A stretch of 64,000 nt of DNA, taken from assembly GCF_014253075.1 (NCBI RefSeq), contig NZ_JACLZJ010000007.1, positions 62,001-126,000 on the forward strand, in the 5' to 3' direction. This stretch comes from Ochrobactrum sp. CM-21-5 (lineage in GTDB: Bacteria > Pseudomonadota > Alphaproteobacteria > Rhizobiales > Rhizobiaceae). The translations under genes and the position numbers were made by a program. This document shows positions 1 through 10,807 of the stretch, in pieces (the first letter of the stretch is position 1; each line of letters starts with the position of its first letter). The notes beneath the pieces were generated by a model. That model saw nothing but the letters and a program-made list of their open reading frames with translations, was not told the origin of the DNA and did not search any database.

Positions 1-974
1 AGACGCCACTTGGCATCAGGCCTGCGGCGCCATGTACCGGACCCTGTGCAAGGCGCATCGGTCAGGACCAGATCCATCTTGCCGATAAGGGGGTCGAGGT
101 CTTCCAGACGACCGTGCACTTGCGTGTTACGCACCCCTGCCCTTTGGAGCCGTTCATGCATCGGGGAGAGGCGCGCACGTTCCGCATCGTAAGCATGTAT
201 CTGACCGCTGTTTTGCATAGTCGCTGCCAGAGCCAGCGTTTTACCACCAGCGCCCGCACAATAGTCCAGAATCTGCTCGCCGGGTTTTGCGCCCGCAATC
301 AGTGCGGCAAGCTGTGAACCGAGATCCTGCACTTCGAACCAGCCATCAAGAAAAGACTGATCGGCCTGCACATTTGGATGTCGGCCAAGCCCGTCAATCG
401 GCGGAATGCGTAGCGCCTGCCTAAGAAAAGGCGCGAACGCCGCGCCAGCTTTCTGCAAGGCTCCCAGCGTCGCTTCCGGCGTCGCCCGCAAACTGTTGAC
501 ACGCAAATCGACCGAAGGACGTGCACCAAGCGCTTTACCTTCCTCCACCCAGCGCTCACCGAACAGTTCTTGCAAAGATGACACACACCATTCCGGCACG
601 TCGGCCTGCACAAAGTCCGGCGCAGCAGAAATGTCGCGGTTTGTCCAAGCTTCACGGTATGCACTATTCAGGGGACGCGGAGCGAATTTGTCGCCATCCA
701 GCATTCCATCGATAGCGGCCAGATCCATTCCGCTTTCAACCAGCAGCGCGCCATAGGCCAATGCCTGCGCGTCGTTAGCATCCATTCGCCAGGCGATAGA
801 CAGCTTACGACGCAACGCATCGTAGACGATATTACCGATGACCGCGCGGTCACCCGCGCCTGCGAAACGATGAGCCGCTCCCCAGTCTTTCAGCACATCG
901 GAAGCCGGGCGCTTGCCCGTCTCGATCTCGTCCAGGATCTCGATTGCCGCCTGTAGGCGTCCGCCAAGCCGCAT
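1..974 (-). CDS. RsmB-like 16S rRNA (cytosine-C5) methyltransferase, 3' end off the window
   Basis: The frame is open from an ATG at 974 to the left edge of the window, about 324 residues. It has the layout of RsmB/NOL1/NOP2/Sun enzymes, which transfer methyl from SAM to cytosine C5 in rRNA. A variable N-terminal domain comes first. A SAM-binding motif follows (YCAGAGGKTLALAA, residues ~240-253), then an acidic loop and motif IV with its cysteine (DAPCTGSGTWRR) close to the edge. The second conserved cysteine (motif VI, TCS) should lie just outside the window. It is convergent with nothing here and is separated from katA by 125 bp holding the katA terminator. The assignment to RsmB rather than a paralogue such as RsmF is inference. 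Confidence 0.85.
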   Translation of the reverse strand, partial: MRLGGRLQAAIEILDEIETGKRPASDVLKDWGAAHRFAGAGDRAVIGNIVYDALRRKLSIAWRMDANDAQALAYGALLVESGMDLAAIDGMLDGDKFAPRPLNSAYREAWTNRDISAAPDFVQADVPEWCVSSLQELFGERWVEEGKALGARPSVDLRVNSLRATPEATLGALQKAGAAFAPFLRQALRIPPIDGLGRHPNVQADQSFLDGWFEVQDLGSQLAALIAGAKPGEQILDYCAGAGGKTLALAATMQNSGQIHAYDAERARLSPMHERLQRAGVRNTQVHGRLEDLDPLIGKMDLVLTDAPCTGSGTWRRRPDAKWR

Positions 975-1048
975 TGTTTCTCCTTCAGTTTAAGCTCGTG
1001 TCGGGCATAGCCTTCATTGAAGGGAAAAGGCAATCATCAATTCCAAAC

Positions 1049-1078
1049 AAAAAGCCGGAACCCTTCAGTTCCGGCTTT
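1049..1078 (-). terminator. Rho-independent terminator of katA
   Basis: A 10-bp perfect stem (1051-1060 with 1069-1078, AAAGCCGGAA) has an 8-nt loop. Read on the minus strand it is followed by a TTTGTTT tract, 22 nt after the katA stop codon. Confidence 0.85.
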
Positions 1079-1099
1079 CCGTCCATTGATGACGTTAGC

Positions 1100-2599
1100 T
1101 TATTCAGCGGCCGTCGCCTCTTCATTCAGAGCGATGGTGTTGGCTTCGTAGCCATGCGCCTCCTTCAAAGCCTTACGCACACCGGCTTCATAATCCGGGT
1201 GGACGAGCTTGAAGTGAGCAAGCTGACGCTCGACGATGAAACCGGGAACCCCACCCATCGCCGCAGCAATATTGGAAAACAGGCGCTGCTTCTGTCCGTC
1301 ATCGAACAGATTGAACAGCGCACGCGGCTGCGAATAATCGTCATTGCCGATACGATGGTTATAACGGTCGGCATTGCCCGTAATACGCAACGGCGGCTCC
1401 TTGGCCGTCGGCTGTTCCACCGGACCATTAAATGAATTTGGCTCGTAGTAGGCGTCCGGATTACCGGTCTTGATGCCGCCATAAACGTTCATCTGACCGT
1501 CGCGGTGATAATGATGGACCGGGCATTTCGGCTGATTGACCGGAATGGTCTCATAATGCGTGCCTAGACGATGACGGTGCGCATCCGCATAGGAGAACAG
1601 GCGCGCCTGCAACATCTTGTCAGGTGAGTAACCGATACCCGGAACAATATTCGAGGGGGAGAAGGCTGCATTCTCGATTTCCGTGAAATAGTTCTCCGGA
1701 TTACGGTTCAACTCCATGATGCCGATATCGATTGGCGGATAATCGGCATGCGGCCAGACCTTGGTAAGATCAAACGGATTGTACGTCGTCTTGTCCGCGT
1801 CCAGCTCGGGCATAATCTGCACCTGGACTTTCCACTTTGGGAAATCCCCCTTCTCGAGAGATGTAAACAGGTCCTCCTGGGTGGATTCACGAGTGCGACC
1901 GATCACTTTTTCAGCTTCGGCATTGGTCCAGTGGCGATGCCCTTGCATAGTCTTGAAATGGAACTTCACCCAATATCGCTCGCCCGCATCGTTCCAGAAG
2001 GAATAGGTGTGCGAACCGTAGCCATTAATATGGCGCACATCGGTCGGCAGGCCGCGATCCGACATCAGGATAGTCACCTGATGCAGGCTCTCAGGCGAAA
2101 GCGACCAGAAGTCCCACATGGCCGTAGCGGAGCGCAGGTTAGTTTTGGGATGGCGCTTCTGCGTGTGGATGAAATCTGGAAATTTCAACGGATCGCGCAC
2201 GAAAAAGACCGGCGTATTGTTGCCGACCAGATCCCAATTGCCTTCTTCGGTATAGAACTTCAGGGCAAAACCACGCACATCGCGTTCGGCATCGGCTGCG
2301 CCTTGCTCGCCAGCAACGGTGGAAAAGCGCGCCAACATTGGCGTCGTCGCGCCCGGCTGCAGGGCCTTGGCCTTGGTATACTTGGAAATATCGCCAGTGA
2401 TGGTCAACGTTCCATAAGCACCCCAGCCTTTGGCGTGCACTGCGCGCTCGGGAATACGCTCGCGGTTCTGGTGACTCAGCTTTTCGACGAGCTGATAGTC
2501 TTGCAGCAATACGGGACCGTACTCGCCAGCGGTAAGGGAGTTCTGATTATCCGGTATCGGAGCACCGGCGCTCGTCGTCATAATCGGGCGATCTGCCAT
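1100..2599 (-). CDS. katA: Catalase, clade 3 haem monofunctional (KatA)
   Basis: Breaks down hydrogen peroxide to water and oxygen. The protein is 499 residues, the usual small-subunit catalase size. The distal haem histidine is His55 (RAVHAKGWG), the catalytic asparagine is about Asn128 ([12 protein letters not shown]), and the proximal haem tyrosine is near 337 ([14 protein letters not shown]). The start at 2599 is chosen because an AGGAGGG ribosome site sits just before it; the frame is open much further upstream, but that part overlaps the oxyR promoter region and lacks family similarity. The sequence closely resembles the Brucella catalase, which is known to reach the periplasm without a classical signal peptide; none is visible here either. 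It is divergent from oxyR and probably OxyR-activated. A terminator follows at 1049-1078. Confidence 0.97.
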   Translation of the reverse strand: MADRPIMTTSAGAPIPDNQNSLTAGEYGPVLLQDYQLVEKLSHQNRERIPERAVHAKGWGAYGTLTITGDISKYTKAKALQPGATTPMLARFSTVAGEQGAADAERDVRGFALKFYTEEGNWDLVGNNTPVFFVRDPLKFPDFIHTQKRHPKTNLRSATAMWDFWSLSPESLHQVTILMSDRGLPTDVRHINGYGSHTYSFWNDAGERYWVKFHFKTMQGHRHWTNAEAEKVIGRTRESTQEDLFTSLEKGDFPKWKVQVQIMPELDADKTTYNPFDLTKVWPHADYPPIDIGIMELNRNPENYFTEIENAAFSPSNIVPGIGYSPDKMLQARLFSYADAHRHRLGTHYETIPVNQPKCPVHHYHRDGQMNVYGGIKTGNPDAYYEPNSFNGPVEQPTAKEPPLRITGNADRYNHRIGNDDYSQPRALFNLFDDGQKQRLFSNIAAAMGGVPGFIVERQLAHFKLVHPDYEAGVRKALKEAHGYEANTIALNEEATAAE

Positions 2600-2697
2600 G
2601 GGAAATCCCTCCTGAAAGTTCAACATGAAACCAAGAACCAGCCTCAGACAACGCCCAATGCGAGAGCACCAACGCGTAGCGTGGCCAGATAACAAGG

Positions 2698-2734
2698 CTA
2701 GATTAGACCTATTCCAATTATAATCTCCAATTGC
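2698..2734. promoter_or_regulatory. Probable OxyR site, katA-proximal (degenerate)
   Basis: The spacing of the OxyR consensus (four quartets ATAG/CTAT separated by 7 nt) is followed for three quartets: CTAG at 2698, a perfect CTAT at 2709 and ATAA at 2720. The fourth is poor (TTGC at 2731). It lies about 100 bp upstream of the katA start, a reasonable position for activation. Assignment is by pattern only. Confidence 0.45.
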
Positions 2735-2751
2735 TTTTCCGATAGTTATTG

Positions 2752-2766
2752 ATAGGATTTTCCTAT
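2752..2766. promoter_or_regulatory. Perfect OxyR half-site overlapping the oxyR ribosome-binding region
   Basis: ATAG at 2752-2755, 7 nt, then CTAT at 2763-2766, within a larger dyad (GATAGGA / TCCTATC, 2751-2767) that ends one base before the oxyR ATG. It includes the only purine-rich stretch (TAGGA) that could serve as the oxyR Shine-Dalgarno. OxyR bound here would block its own expression. Confidence 0.55.
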
Positions 2767-2767
2767 C

Positions 2768-3688
2768 ATGTTTACGATTCGTCAGATGCGCTATTTCGAT
2801 GCGCTTGCCTCTACTCTGCATTTTCGCAAAGCAGCCGAATTGGTTCACGTTTCCCAGCCGGCCTTGTCGGCGCAGATTGCCGAAATGGAGGCGACTACTG
2901 GCGCACCGCTTTTCGAACGGTCGCAGCGGCAGGTCATCATGACGGAGCTTGGCAAGCAGCTTTTGCCCGGCGTTCAGGCGATTTTGCGTGAACTGCACAC
3001 GCTTGAGGAGATTACTGCCCAAAGCCGCGGGCTTTTACAATCGCGTTTGCGGCTCGGCATAATTCCCACCGTAGCGCCCTATCTGGTGCCGATTTTGATC
3101 CCGCTTCTGCGTGAAAAACACCCCTCCTTTCACCTGCAGTTGCGCGAGAGTGTGACCGCTAGACTTCTAGAAGAGCTACTTACAGGCGAAATCGATGCCA
3201 TCGTCGCAGCCCTTCCAATCGAAGACGACAGACTTGCGTATCTGAAACTGTTCGATGACCGCTTTTTAATCGCCACATCCAACAACGACCGGACTGTTCT
3301 TTCCTCGCCAATGACACAGGACAATGTCGCACTGGACCGCCTGCTGCTGCTTGAAGAAGGCCACTGTATGCGTGATCAAGCGCTGGCCATATGCTCCCTG
3401 CCTTCACAGCGCCAGCTCGTAAAATATGGCGCAACCAGCATGACCACGCTTTTGCAAATGGTAAGCCATGGCATGGGATTGACACTAATCCCCGAAATTG
3501 CAGTTCGCGCCGAAGCCCGCAGTAATCATATGCGTATCGTGCCGTTTGAGGGTGAGCAGCCGAAGCGTGAAATCGCCCTTTTTTGGCGCAGGCAAAGCAT
3601 GCGCCGCAAGGATTTCCAAGCGTTAGCGGAGTGCATTCTCGAAAGCGCAAGCAGCCTTCAAATCGAGGATGACGACCTCGATACATAG
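2768..3688 (+). CDS. oxyR: Hydrogen peroxide-sensing LysR regulator OxyR
   Basis: A LysR-family transcription factor of 306 residues, with the winged HTH at residues ~1-60 and the regulatory substrate-binding fold from ~90. The redox pair that defines OxyR is present: Cys200 in [10 protein letters not shown] and Cys209 in ICSLP, matching Cys199 and Cys208 of the E. coli protein in position and context. Oxidation to a disulfide by peroxide turns it into an activator. It is transcribed away from katA, its classical target, across a 168-bp intergenic region containing OxyR-like half-sites. The ATG at 2768 is the first codon matching the LysR N-terminus ([14 protein letters not shown]). Confidence 0.96.
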   Translation: MFTIRQMRYFDALASTLHFRKAAELVHVSQPALSAQIAEMEATTGAPLFERSQRQVIMTELGKQLLPGVQAILRELHTLEEITAQSRGLLQSRLRLGIIPTVAPYLVPILIPLLREKHPSFHLQLRESVTARLLEELLTGEIDAIVAALPIEDDRLAYLKLFDDRFLIATSNNDRTVLSSPMTQDNVALDRLLLLEEGHCMRDQALAICSLPSQRQLVKYGATSMTTLLQMVSHGMGLTLIPEIAVRAEARSNHMRIVPFEGEQPKREIALFWRRQSMRRKDFQALAECILESASSLQIEDDDLDT

Positions 3689-3808
3689 CTGCCAGTCGAA
3701 TAAGTGGCGCTTGAAAGCCCTTGAACCTCACTCTTAAGATTGCCTTAAGGTTAGAAGCAGAACCACTCAACGTTTTGATTCTCAAACATTTTGTCTGGAG
3801 TGGGGATA

Positions 3809-4912
3809 ATGAAGTGGTCCGATATAGGGATATATGGCGCTGTCTTTTGTCTGAGCCTTGGTTATTTCGCAGCGACGAGCGATAGTTCCCGTTCGAAACC
3901 GGCGGCGGCTCAACCGCGTACGAATAACGTCGTGGCAAGCAGCACCCCCGCACTGGCGCAAAGTGCGGCAAACACTGCGGAAAAGGAAAGGAAGCTTTCA
4001 TCCACCGCATCCGAACCGGTGCAAACGGTATGGAACATACCAGATCCCGACAACCTGCCCGATGATGTGTGGGGCCAGATGGTACGCCATGGGCGCGATC
4101 TGATTACAGACACCTATGCGCATATCGGCCCTGAAGTTGCCGACAAAACGAAGCGTTTTGCAGGCAACAACCTTTCCTGCCAAAGCTGCCATCTCGAAGC
4201 GGGAACCAAGCAATACGGCCTACCGCTCGTCGGCGTCTACGGCGACTTTCCACAGTACCGCTCCCGCGAAGGCCAGGTCGGCACAATCGAAGACCGCCTC
4301 AACGGCTGCATGACGCGAAGCCTCAACGGCAAGCCTCTGCCCCTCGATTCCACCGAGATGAAGGCGATGGTTGCCTATATAAAATACGTATCTACCGGCA
4401 CCGTTGTCGGACAGAACATCAAGGGTCGCGGTTCGGGAAAGATGCCGGAGCTCAATCGCCCCGCTGATCCCGTCCGCGGCAAACAGCTTTACGCCGAAAC
4501 CTGCGCGGTTTGTCATGGTGCAGACGGACAGGGCAAGCGCGTGGGCGTGGTCGGCGACGCAAAAGGTTATGAGTTCCCGCCGCTATGGGGTCCAGACAGC
4601 TTCAACGACGGCGCCGGAATGAACCGGCTGATCTCAGCTGCAAATTTCATCCACGCTAATATGCCGAACGGCGTGTCGCTGGAAGAACCGCAGCTTGAAC
4701 CGGAAGATGCATGGGATATAGCCGCCTTCTTCCAGTCGAAGCCGCGCCCAGCCAAAGCCAATCTGGATAGCGACTTCCCCAACAGGCTCGAAAAGCCTGT
4801 GGATGCAGGCTACGCACCATACGCCGACAAATTTGCGGTCGAAGTGCACAAACTTGGGCCGTTTGATGAAATCAGGGCTGAGATCAAGAAGCTCAAGGCC
4901 ACGACCGACTGA
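3809..4912 (+). CDS. Dihaem c-type cytochrome, thiosulfate dehydrogenase (TsdA)-like
   Basis: A 367-residue exported cytochrome c. An N-terminal hydrophobic segment (residues ~5-24) acts as signal or anchor. Two haem-binding motifs are visible, CQSCH near residue 124 and CAVCH near 232, so there are two fused cytochrome c domains. The first domain carries the TsdA-type context GNNLSCQSCHLEAG and a conserved cysteine in NGCMTRSLNGKPLP; in TsdA enzymes such a cysteine ligates the catalytic haem that couples two thiosulfates to tetrathionate. No sox or other sulfur gene is nearby, so the substrate is inferred from family only. An upstream in-frame TTG at 3791 exists, but the ATG at 3809 has a GGAGTGGGG ribosome site directly before it. 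Confidence 0.85.
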   Translation: MKWSDIGIYGAVFCLSLGYFAATSDSSRSKPAAAQPRTNNVVASSTPALAQSAANTAEKERKLSSTASEPVQTVWNIPDPDNLPDDVWGQMVRHGRDLITDTYAHIGPEVADKTKRFAGNNLSCQSCHLEAGTKQYGLPLVGVYGDFPQYRSREGQVGTIEDRLNGCMTRSLNGKPLPLDSTEMKAMVAYIKYVSTGTVVGQNIKGRGSGKMPELNRPADPVRGKQLYAETCAVCHGADGQGKRVGVVGDAKGYEFPPLWGPDSFNDGAGMNRLISAANFIHANMPNGVSLEEPQLEPEDAWDIAAFFQSKPRPAKANLDSDFPNRLEKPVDAGYAPYADKFAVEVHKLGPFDEIRAEIKKLKATTD

Positions 4913-4915
4913 GAC

Positions 4916-4946
4916 AAAAAAAGGCGGCTTGTTCGAGCCGCCTTTT
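4916..4946. terminator. Shared bidirectional terminator (cytochrome / guaB)
   Basis: A 9-bp perfect stem AAGGCGGCT (4921-4929) with AGCCGCCTT (4936-4944) is flanked by an A-run on the left and TTTT on the right, between two convergent genes. It should stop transcription from both sides. Confidence 0.9.
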
Positions 4947-4969
4947 CCATTCGTCGAACTGATACGATA

Positions 4970-6529
<1,560 letters not shown>

Positions 6530-6671
6530 TTACTGGGTTGAATTGGCACCGGCTGGTAACACGCTTATGACCAAATGGAAAGTCTTTTACTTACAAGTTT
6601 CAGTTACCGATAAGGATTTGCGTGATAAACCGCATCTCGATCAACTGTCGAGGGAGCCAACAGGGACAAAA

Positions 6672-8021
6672 GTGAACAAGTCATATAAACGTGTTCCGCT
6701 GATCCGTCGTTCAAGAGCCATGTGGATGTCGCCACGTGCTTGGAAGCCAAGGCTGGTCTTCTGGAGCGGCGCGCTGGCAATCGGCATCATTAGTGTCGGT
6801 TTTGCAGAAGCTGCCGATATCGCTCAAAACTGGTTCAAAGCGCTAACTGGTGGCAACCAGTGGCGCGCCTGGCTTCCACTGCTTATCACCCCGCTGGGCT
6901 TCATGGCGTGTTCATGGGTCGCCATCTCGTGGTTTCCAAACTCCGGCGGCAGCGGCATTCCTCAGGCAATAGCCGCACGGCACCTGACCGACCATGAAGA
7001 CCGCTCTCTTCTTCTATCAATCAAGGTGGCCATCGGTAAAATATTTCTCACTGTGGCTGGCTTATTCTGCGGTGCATCCATTGGACGAGAGGGTCCAACC
7101 GTGCAGATAGGCGCATCTATTATGCTTCAATCCGCACGCTTTGGCGGCATGGAACAGGCGCGCGGTCTCATCCTAGCTGGTTCGGCCGCAGGCATAGCAG
7201 CTGCCTTCAACACACCGCTGGCCGGGATCGTCTTCGCTATTGAGGAAATGGGGCGCGCCTATGCAGCACGCACCAATGGGCTTGTCCTTTCGGCAGTCAT
7301 TCTTGCTGGTCTTGCCTCACTCGGCCTTTTAGGAAACTACAATTATTTCGGCCTCACCACCGTTACCGCGACAACTGGCAAGGACTGGAGTATGGTTGTC
7401 GCATGCGGCATAATCGGCGGTGCGCTCGGCGCAGCCTTCAGCGCACTGGCGCTTGATCTCGGACGACGTGTCCGCCGCCGCATTCAAAAAGCGCCTTTAC
7501 GCAATGCAGTCCTGTTTGCCGGCCTTTGCGGATTGCTGGTTGCCATCATCGGCATCGCTTCCGGTGGAACCACTTTCGGCACTGGCTACGATCAGGCGCG
7601 TAGCGCCGTCGAAAGGCTGGCGTTACCGCCCCTTTATTTCGCCGCGAAATTTGCGGTTGGCCTTTTATCGATGATTTCCGGCATTCCGGGCGGTATCTTC
7701 GCTCCATCCTTGTCGGTCGGCGCGGGGGTTGGCAGTACGATCGGTCTGGTATTTGGCACAAGTGCGAGCCTTGCGGCAGTGCTCGGCATGGCAGGCTATT
7801 TCGCTGGTGTCGTGCAAGCGCCAATGACTGCCTTTGTCATCATTCTGGAGATGACAGGCAACCATAACAATGTCATTCCGCTGATGTGCGCGTCGATGCT
7901 GGGCTACGGTACGGCGCGGCTCATCTCAAACAAACCATTATATCACACCTTGTCACGCGACTTTGTAGCGGACGCACTGCGCCAGCGCCGCGTGCGTGAA
8001 AAGAATACGGTTTTAGAGTAA
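6672..8021 (+). CDS. ClC-family chloride channel / Cl-/H+ antiporter
   Basis: A 449-residue polytopic inner-membrane protein of the ClC family. All three anion-pathway signatures are present: GSGIPQA, GREGPTVQIG with the gating glutamate (residue ~140) and GIFAPSLSVG. The internal proton-pathway glutamate of exchangers is retained in the FAIEEM segment, so a Cl-/H+ antiporter of the E. coli ClcA type is more likely than a passive channel. Start: the GTG at 6672 has AGGGA five bases upstream and begins a normal basic N-terminus. The frame also allows an ATG at 6543, which would add 43 unsupported residues. No C-terminal CBS domain is present. Confidence 0.9.
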   Translation: MNKSYKRVPLIRRSRAMWMSPRAWKPRLVFWSGALAIGIISVGFAEAADIAQNWFKALTGGNQWRAWLPLLITPLGFMACSWVAISWFPNSGGSGIPQAIAARHLTDHEDRSLLLSIKVAIGKIFLTVAGLFCGASIGREGPTVQIGASIMLQSARFGGMEQARGLILAGSAAGIAAAFNTPLAGIVFAIEEMGRAYAARTNGLVLSAVILAGLASLGLLGNYNYFGLTTVTATTGKDWSMVVACGIIGGALGAAFSALALDLGRRVRRRIQKAPLRNAVLFAGLCGLLVAIIGIASGGTTFGTGYDQARSAVERLALPPLYFAAKFAVGLLSMISGIPGGIFAPSLSVGAGVGSTIGLVFGTSASLAAVLGMAGYFAGVVQAPMTAFVIILEMTGNHNNVIPLMCASMLGYGTARLISNKPLYHTLSRDFVADALRQRRVREKNTVLE

Positions 8022-8049
8022 AGCGGCAATTTGGAGGAGAAAACTGTTC

Positions 8050-9141
8050 ATGGATCGCAGAACATTTGCCAAGTCACTTGCGGGGCTTGGGGCAATGCCC
8101 TTTGTCGTTAATGCTGCGTCGGCAGCCTCTGAAGGAGGAAAGAGCATGCTGGAACTTATGGGCGGAAGCATTACCGATGTACCGGGGATCAAGCTTGGAC
8201 ATCACACACTGACGAAACGGCCCACCGGCTGCACAGTACTGCTTTGCGAAGACGGCGCAGTTGCAGGCGTCGATGTCCGCGGCTCTGCTCCCGGCACGCG
8301 TGAAACTGACCTTCTCGACCCGATCAACTATGTGCAGCAAGTGCAGGCTGTCCTCCTTTCTGGCGGCAGCGCTTACGGTCTCGCTGCGGCAACCGGCGTG
8401 ATGCGTTATCTTGAAGAAAACAATCTCGGCTTTAAGATTGGAAAGGGCGTCGTTCCTATTGTGCCCGCAGCCATCCTCATGGATCTGGGCGTCGGCGATT
8501 TTTCCATTCGCCCGGATGAGGAAGCAGGGTATCTCGCCTGCAAGGCAGCCAAAGCCGAGACTTCCACTGAAGGCAATATCGGGGCGGGCGCAGGCGCGAC
8601 GGTCGGCAAAATGTTCGGTATGGATTATGCTATGAAGGGTGGTCTTGGCACCGCAAGCTACAAAGTGCCCGGCACCGAGATCGTGGTGGGGGCGATTGTC
8701 GCCGTCAATGCAGTCGGCGATGTCTATGCGCCCAACTCGCGCCAGATTCTGGCTGGCGCTCGCACGGAGGACGGTAAAGGGTTTCGCGATACCATGTCCG
8801 CCATCATGCAAGGCAGTGGTGTTGTCAAATCCGGCGGCGCCAATACCACAATAGGCGCAATCGCGACCAATGTTCCGTTTGACAAGGCCCAACTCAAGAA
8901 AGTCGCGGGCATGGCGCATGATGGGTTTGCGCGGACGATCAACCCTATCCATACGATGTGGGACGGCGATACGATTTTCGCGCTCTCATCCGGTAAGGCC
9001 AAGGATGTGGACGCGGATGTGACCGCTATCGGCGCGATCGCGGCAACAGTGATGGCCGAAGCCGTCGCACGGGCAGTTACTCGCGCAGATAGCCTTAAGG
9101 ATTTGAATTTGCCTGCCTATAAGGATTTTCGCCAGCACTAA
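8050..9141 (+). CDS. P1 (DmpA/S58) family peptidase with a Tat-type signal
   Basis: A 363-residue member of the DmpA/BapA N-terminal-nucleophile aminopeptidase family, which mature by self-cleavage and release N-terminal residues or hydrolyse beta-peptides and amides. Family features seen are VDVRGSAPGTRETDLL, LSGGSAYGLAAATG, GNIGAGAGATVGK and the GGLGTAS segment. Gly200-Thr201 there is my guess for the cleavage/nucleophile site; this is inference from alignment by eye. The first 26 residues look like a twin-arginine signal (DRRTFAKSLAG followed by a hydrophobic stretch ending VNAASA), so the enzyme probably folds in the cytoplasm and acts in the periplasm. GGAGGAG lies upstream of the ATG. 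The natural substrate is unknown. Confidence 0.85.
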   Translation: MDRRTFAKSLAGLGAMPFVVNAASAASEGGKSMLELMGGSITDVPGIKLGHHTLTKRPTGCTVLLCEDGAVAGVDVRGSAPGTRETDLLDPINYVQQVQAVLLSGGSAYGLAAATGVMRYLEENNLGFKIGKGVVPIVPAAILMDLGVGDFSIRPDEEAGYLACKAAKAETSTEGNIGAGAGATVGKMFGMDYAMKGGLGTASYKVPGTEIVVGAIVAVNAVGDVYAPNSRQILAGARTEDGKGFRDTMSAIMQGSGVVKSGGANTTIGAIATNVPFDKAQLKKVAGMAHDGFARTINPIHTMWDGDTIFALSSGKAKDVDADVTAIGAIAATVMAEAVARAVTRADSLKDLNLPAYKDFRQH

Positions 9142-9225
9142 GATGCATATGATTGCACCAATAGAGCACCACGCATCCGTATGGCCACATGAATGATGTT
9201 CTATCACGTTAAATGATGCATCAGA

Positions 9226-9257
9226 CTAGTCGAAAACCGTAGCCGGTTTTCGACTAG
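9226..9257. repeat. 14-bp perfect inverted repeat, 4-nt loop
   Basis: CTAGTCGAAAACCG (9226-9239), loop TAGC, then the exact complement (9244-9257). It lies in the 232-bp gap between the peptidase gene and manB. There is no T-tract on either side, so it is either an atypical terminator for the peptidase or an operator for manB-manC. Confidence 0.8.
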
Positions 9258-9373
9258 ATGCGATAGAGATTTAGGATCCTTACGAGGTAAAGTTATAAGA
9301 TGACGAAAGCTTTGAACAAATCCGTCCTTCGCAACGCTCCTGTGATCGATTGTAGAAAGGGTTTTGGAAGTTA

Positions 9374-10804
9374 ATGAGTGACACTTCCCTTAAATTCGGC
9401 ACAAGTGGCCTTCGGGGATTGGCGGACGAACTAAACGGTTTTCCCGCCTATGCCTACTCCTTTGCCTTCGTCAGAATGCTCGTAGAAAGCGGTAAACTGG
9501 AACACAGCGCAACGGTTTTCGTCGGGCGCGATCTTCGACCCTCAAGCCCGGATATTGCCGCGCTTTGCATGGCCGCAATCACGGATGCGGGTTTCAAGCC
9601 TATCAATTGCGGTGTACTGCCAACGCCTGCCCTCAGCCACTATGCGATGATGCAACAAGCACCATGTATCATGGTCACGGGAAGCCACATTCCGGATAAT
9701 CGCAACGGTTTGAAATTTTATCGGCGCGATGGCGAGATCGACAAAAGGGACGAGCGGGCAATCAGCTCTGTTTATGCTTCGCTGTCCGCTGGACTTGCAT
9801 TCCAGCATTTGAATACAGTTCCCGAAAATGATGCGGCAACAACAGCCTATATCGACCGCTATGCCGACTTTATGGGACAGGACAGCCTGAATGGCCTGTG
9901 CGTCGGTGTGTATCAGCACTCCTCGGTCGCCCGTGATTTGCTTGCCCGTGTTCTTTCCGCACTCGGCGCTGAAGCGGTTGCCCTCGGACGCTCCAATGTG
10001 TTTATACCTGTCGATACCGAAGCTCTGCGCCCCGAAGATACCCAACTCCTTGCAGCCTGGGCCGCGCAAAGCCGCTTCGACGCGATTGTCTCGACCGACG
10101 GCGACGCCGACCGCCCCCTGATTTCCGATGAACGAGGCCAATTCGTACGCGGCGATCTTGTTGGCGCAATCACCGCAAGCTGGATCGGCGCAGATGCGAT
10201 CGTCACGCCCGTGACTTCCAACACTGCGCTGGAGGGATGCGGACGGTTTGCGCATATCGTGAGAACACGTGTCGGCTCTCCTTATGTCATCGAAGGCATG
10301 AAGCATGCAGCAAACAAAGGTGCAAAATCTATAGTCGGCTTTGAAGCCAATGGCGGCGTCCTACTTGGTTCCAGCGCCGACAGGGATGGCCGCAACCTGA
10401 CCGCGCTTCCTACACGCGATGCCCTCCTGCCGATCCTCGCCTGTCTCAGTGCGATCAAGGAACAGGGAAAAAAACTGTCAGAAATCAGTGCAAGCTTTCG
10501 CTTTCATGTCGCACTGAGCGACCGGTTACAAAATATGCCGCAAGCTAAAAGCGGACCTTTCCTGGCTGCGCTGAAAGATGAGGCGGTCCGTAACACGCTC
10601 TTCCCCGCTGACGATACTATCACGCGATCCGAAGCTATCGACGGCGTAAAACTGTTCTTCAAGTCCGGCAGTGCCATTCACTATCGTGCTTCCGGAAATG
10701 CGCCCGAACTCCGCTGCTATGTAGAAGCCGCCAACGAAAATCAAGCGATCGAACTTCTGGCTCTAGGCCTGGATATCGCCCGCAACGCAACAAAGGACAA
10801 CTGA
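9374..10804 (+). CDS. manB: Phosphomannomutase / phosphohexomutase
   Basis: Interconverts mannose-6-phosphate and mannose-1-phosphate in the cytoplasm, feeding GDP-mannose synthesis. The 476-residue protein has the alpha-D-phosphohexomutase organisation: N-terminal KFGTSGLRG, the phosphoserine loop TGSHIPDNRNG (Ser104), the metal-binding loop DGDADRP near residue 242, a sugar-binding loop (FEANGGVLLG) and the C-terminal phosphate-binding segment (YRASGNAPELR). It is followed after 3 nt by manC, so the two form one operon. In Brucella the equivalent pair makes mannose for the LPS core and O-chain perosamine. A perfect inverted repeat sits 117 bp upstream. Confidence 0.93.
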   Translation: MSDTSLKFGTSGLRGLADELNGFPAYAYSFAFVRMLVESGKLEHSATVFVGRDLRPSSPDIAALCMAAITDAGFKPINCGVLPTPALSHYAMMQQAPCIMVTGSHIPDNRNGLKFYRRDGEIDKRDERAISSVYASLSAGLAFQHLNTVPENDAATTAYIDRYADFMGQDSLNGLCVGVYQHSSVARDLLARVLSALGAEAVALGRSNVFIPVDTEALRPEDTQLLAAWAAQSRFDAIVSTDGDADRPLISDERGQFVRGDLVGAITASWIGADAIVTPVTSNTALEGCGRFAHIVRTRVGSPYVIEGMKHAANKGAKSIVGFEANGGVLLGSSADRDGRNLTALPTRDALLPILACLSAIKEQGKKLSEISASFRFHVALSDRLQNMPQAKSGPFLAALKDEAVRNTLFPADDTITRSEAIDGVKLFFKSGSAIHYRASGNAPELRCYVEAANENQAIELLALGLDIARNATKDN

Positions 10805-10807
10805 GCA

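Noticed and set aside
1748-2692. 314-codon open frame antisense to katA
   Set aside because: Opposite a catalase with all catalytic residues; it also runs into the OxyR control region.
2600-3022. Upstream extension of the katA frame into oxyR
   Set aside because: The strong AGGAGGG site and family N-terminus place the start at 2599; the extension would run through the oxyR promoter and coding region.
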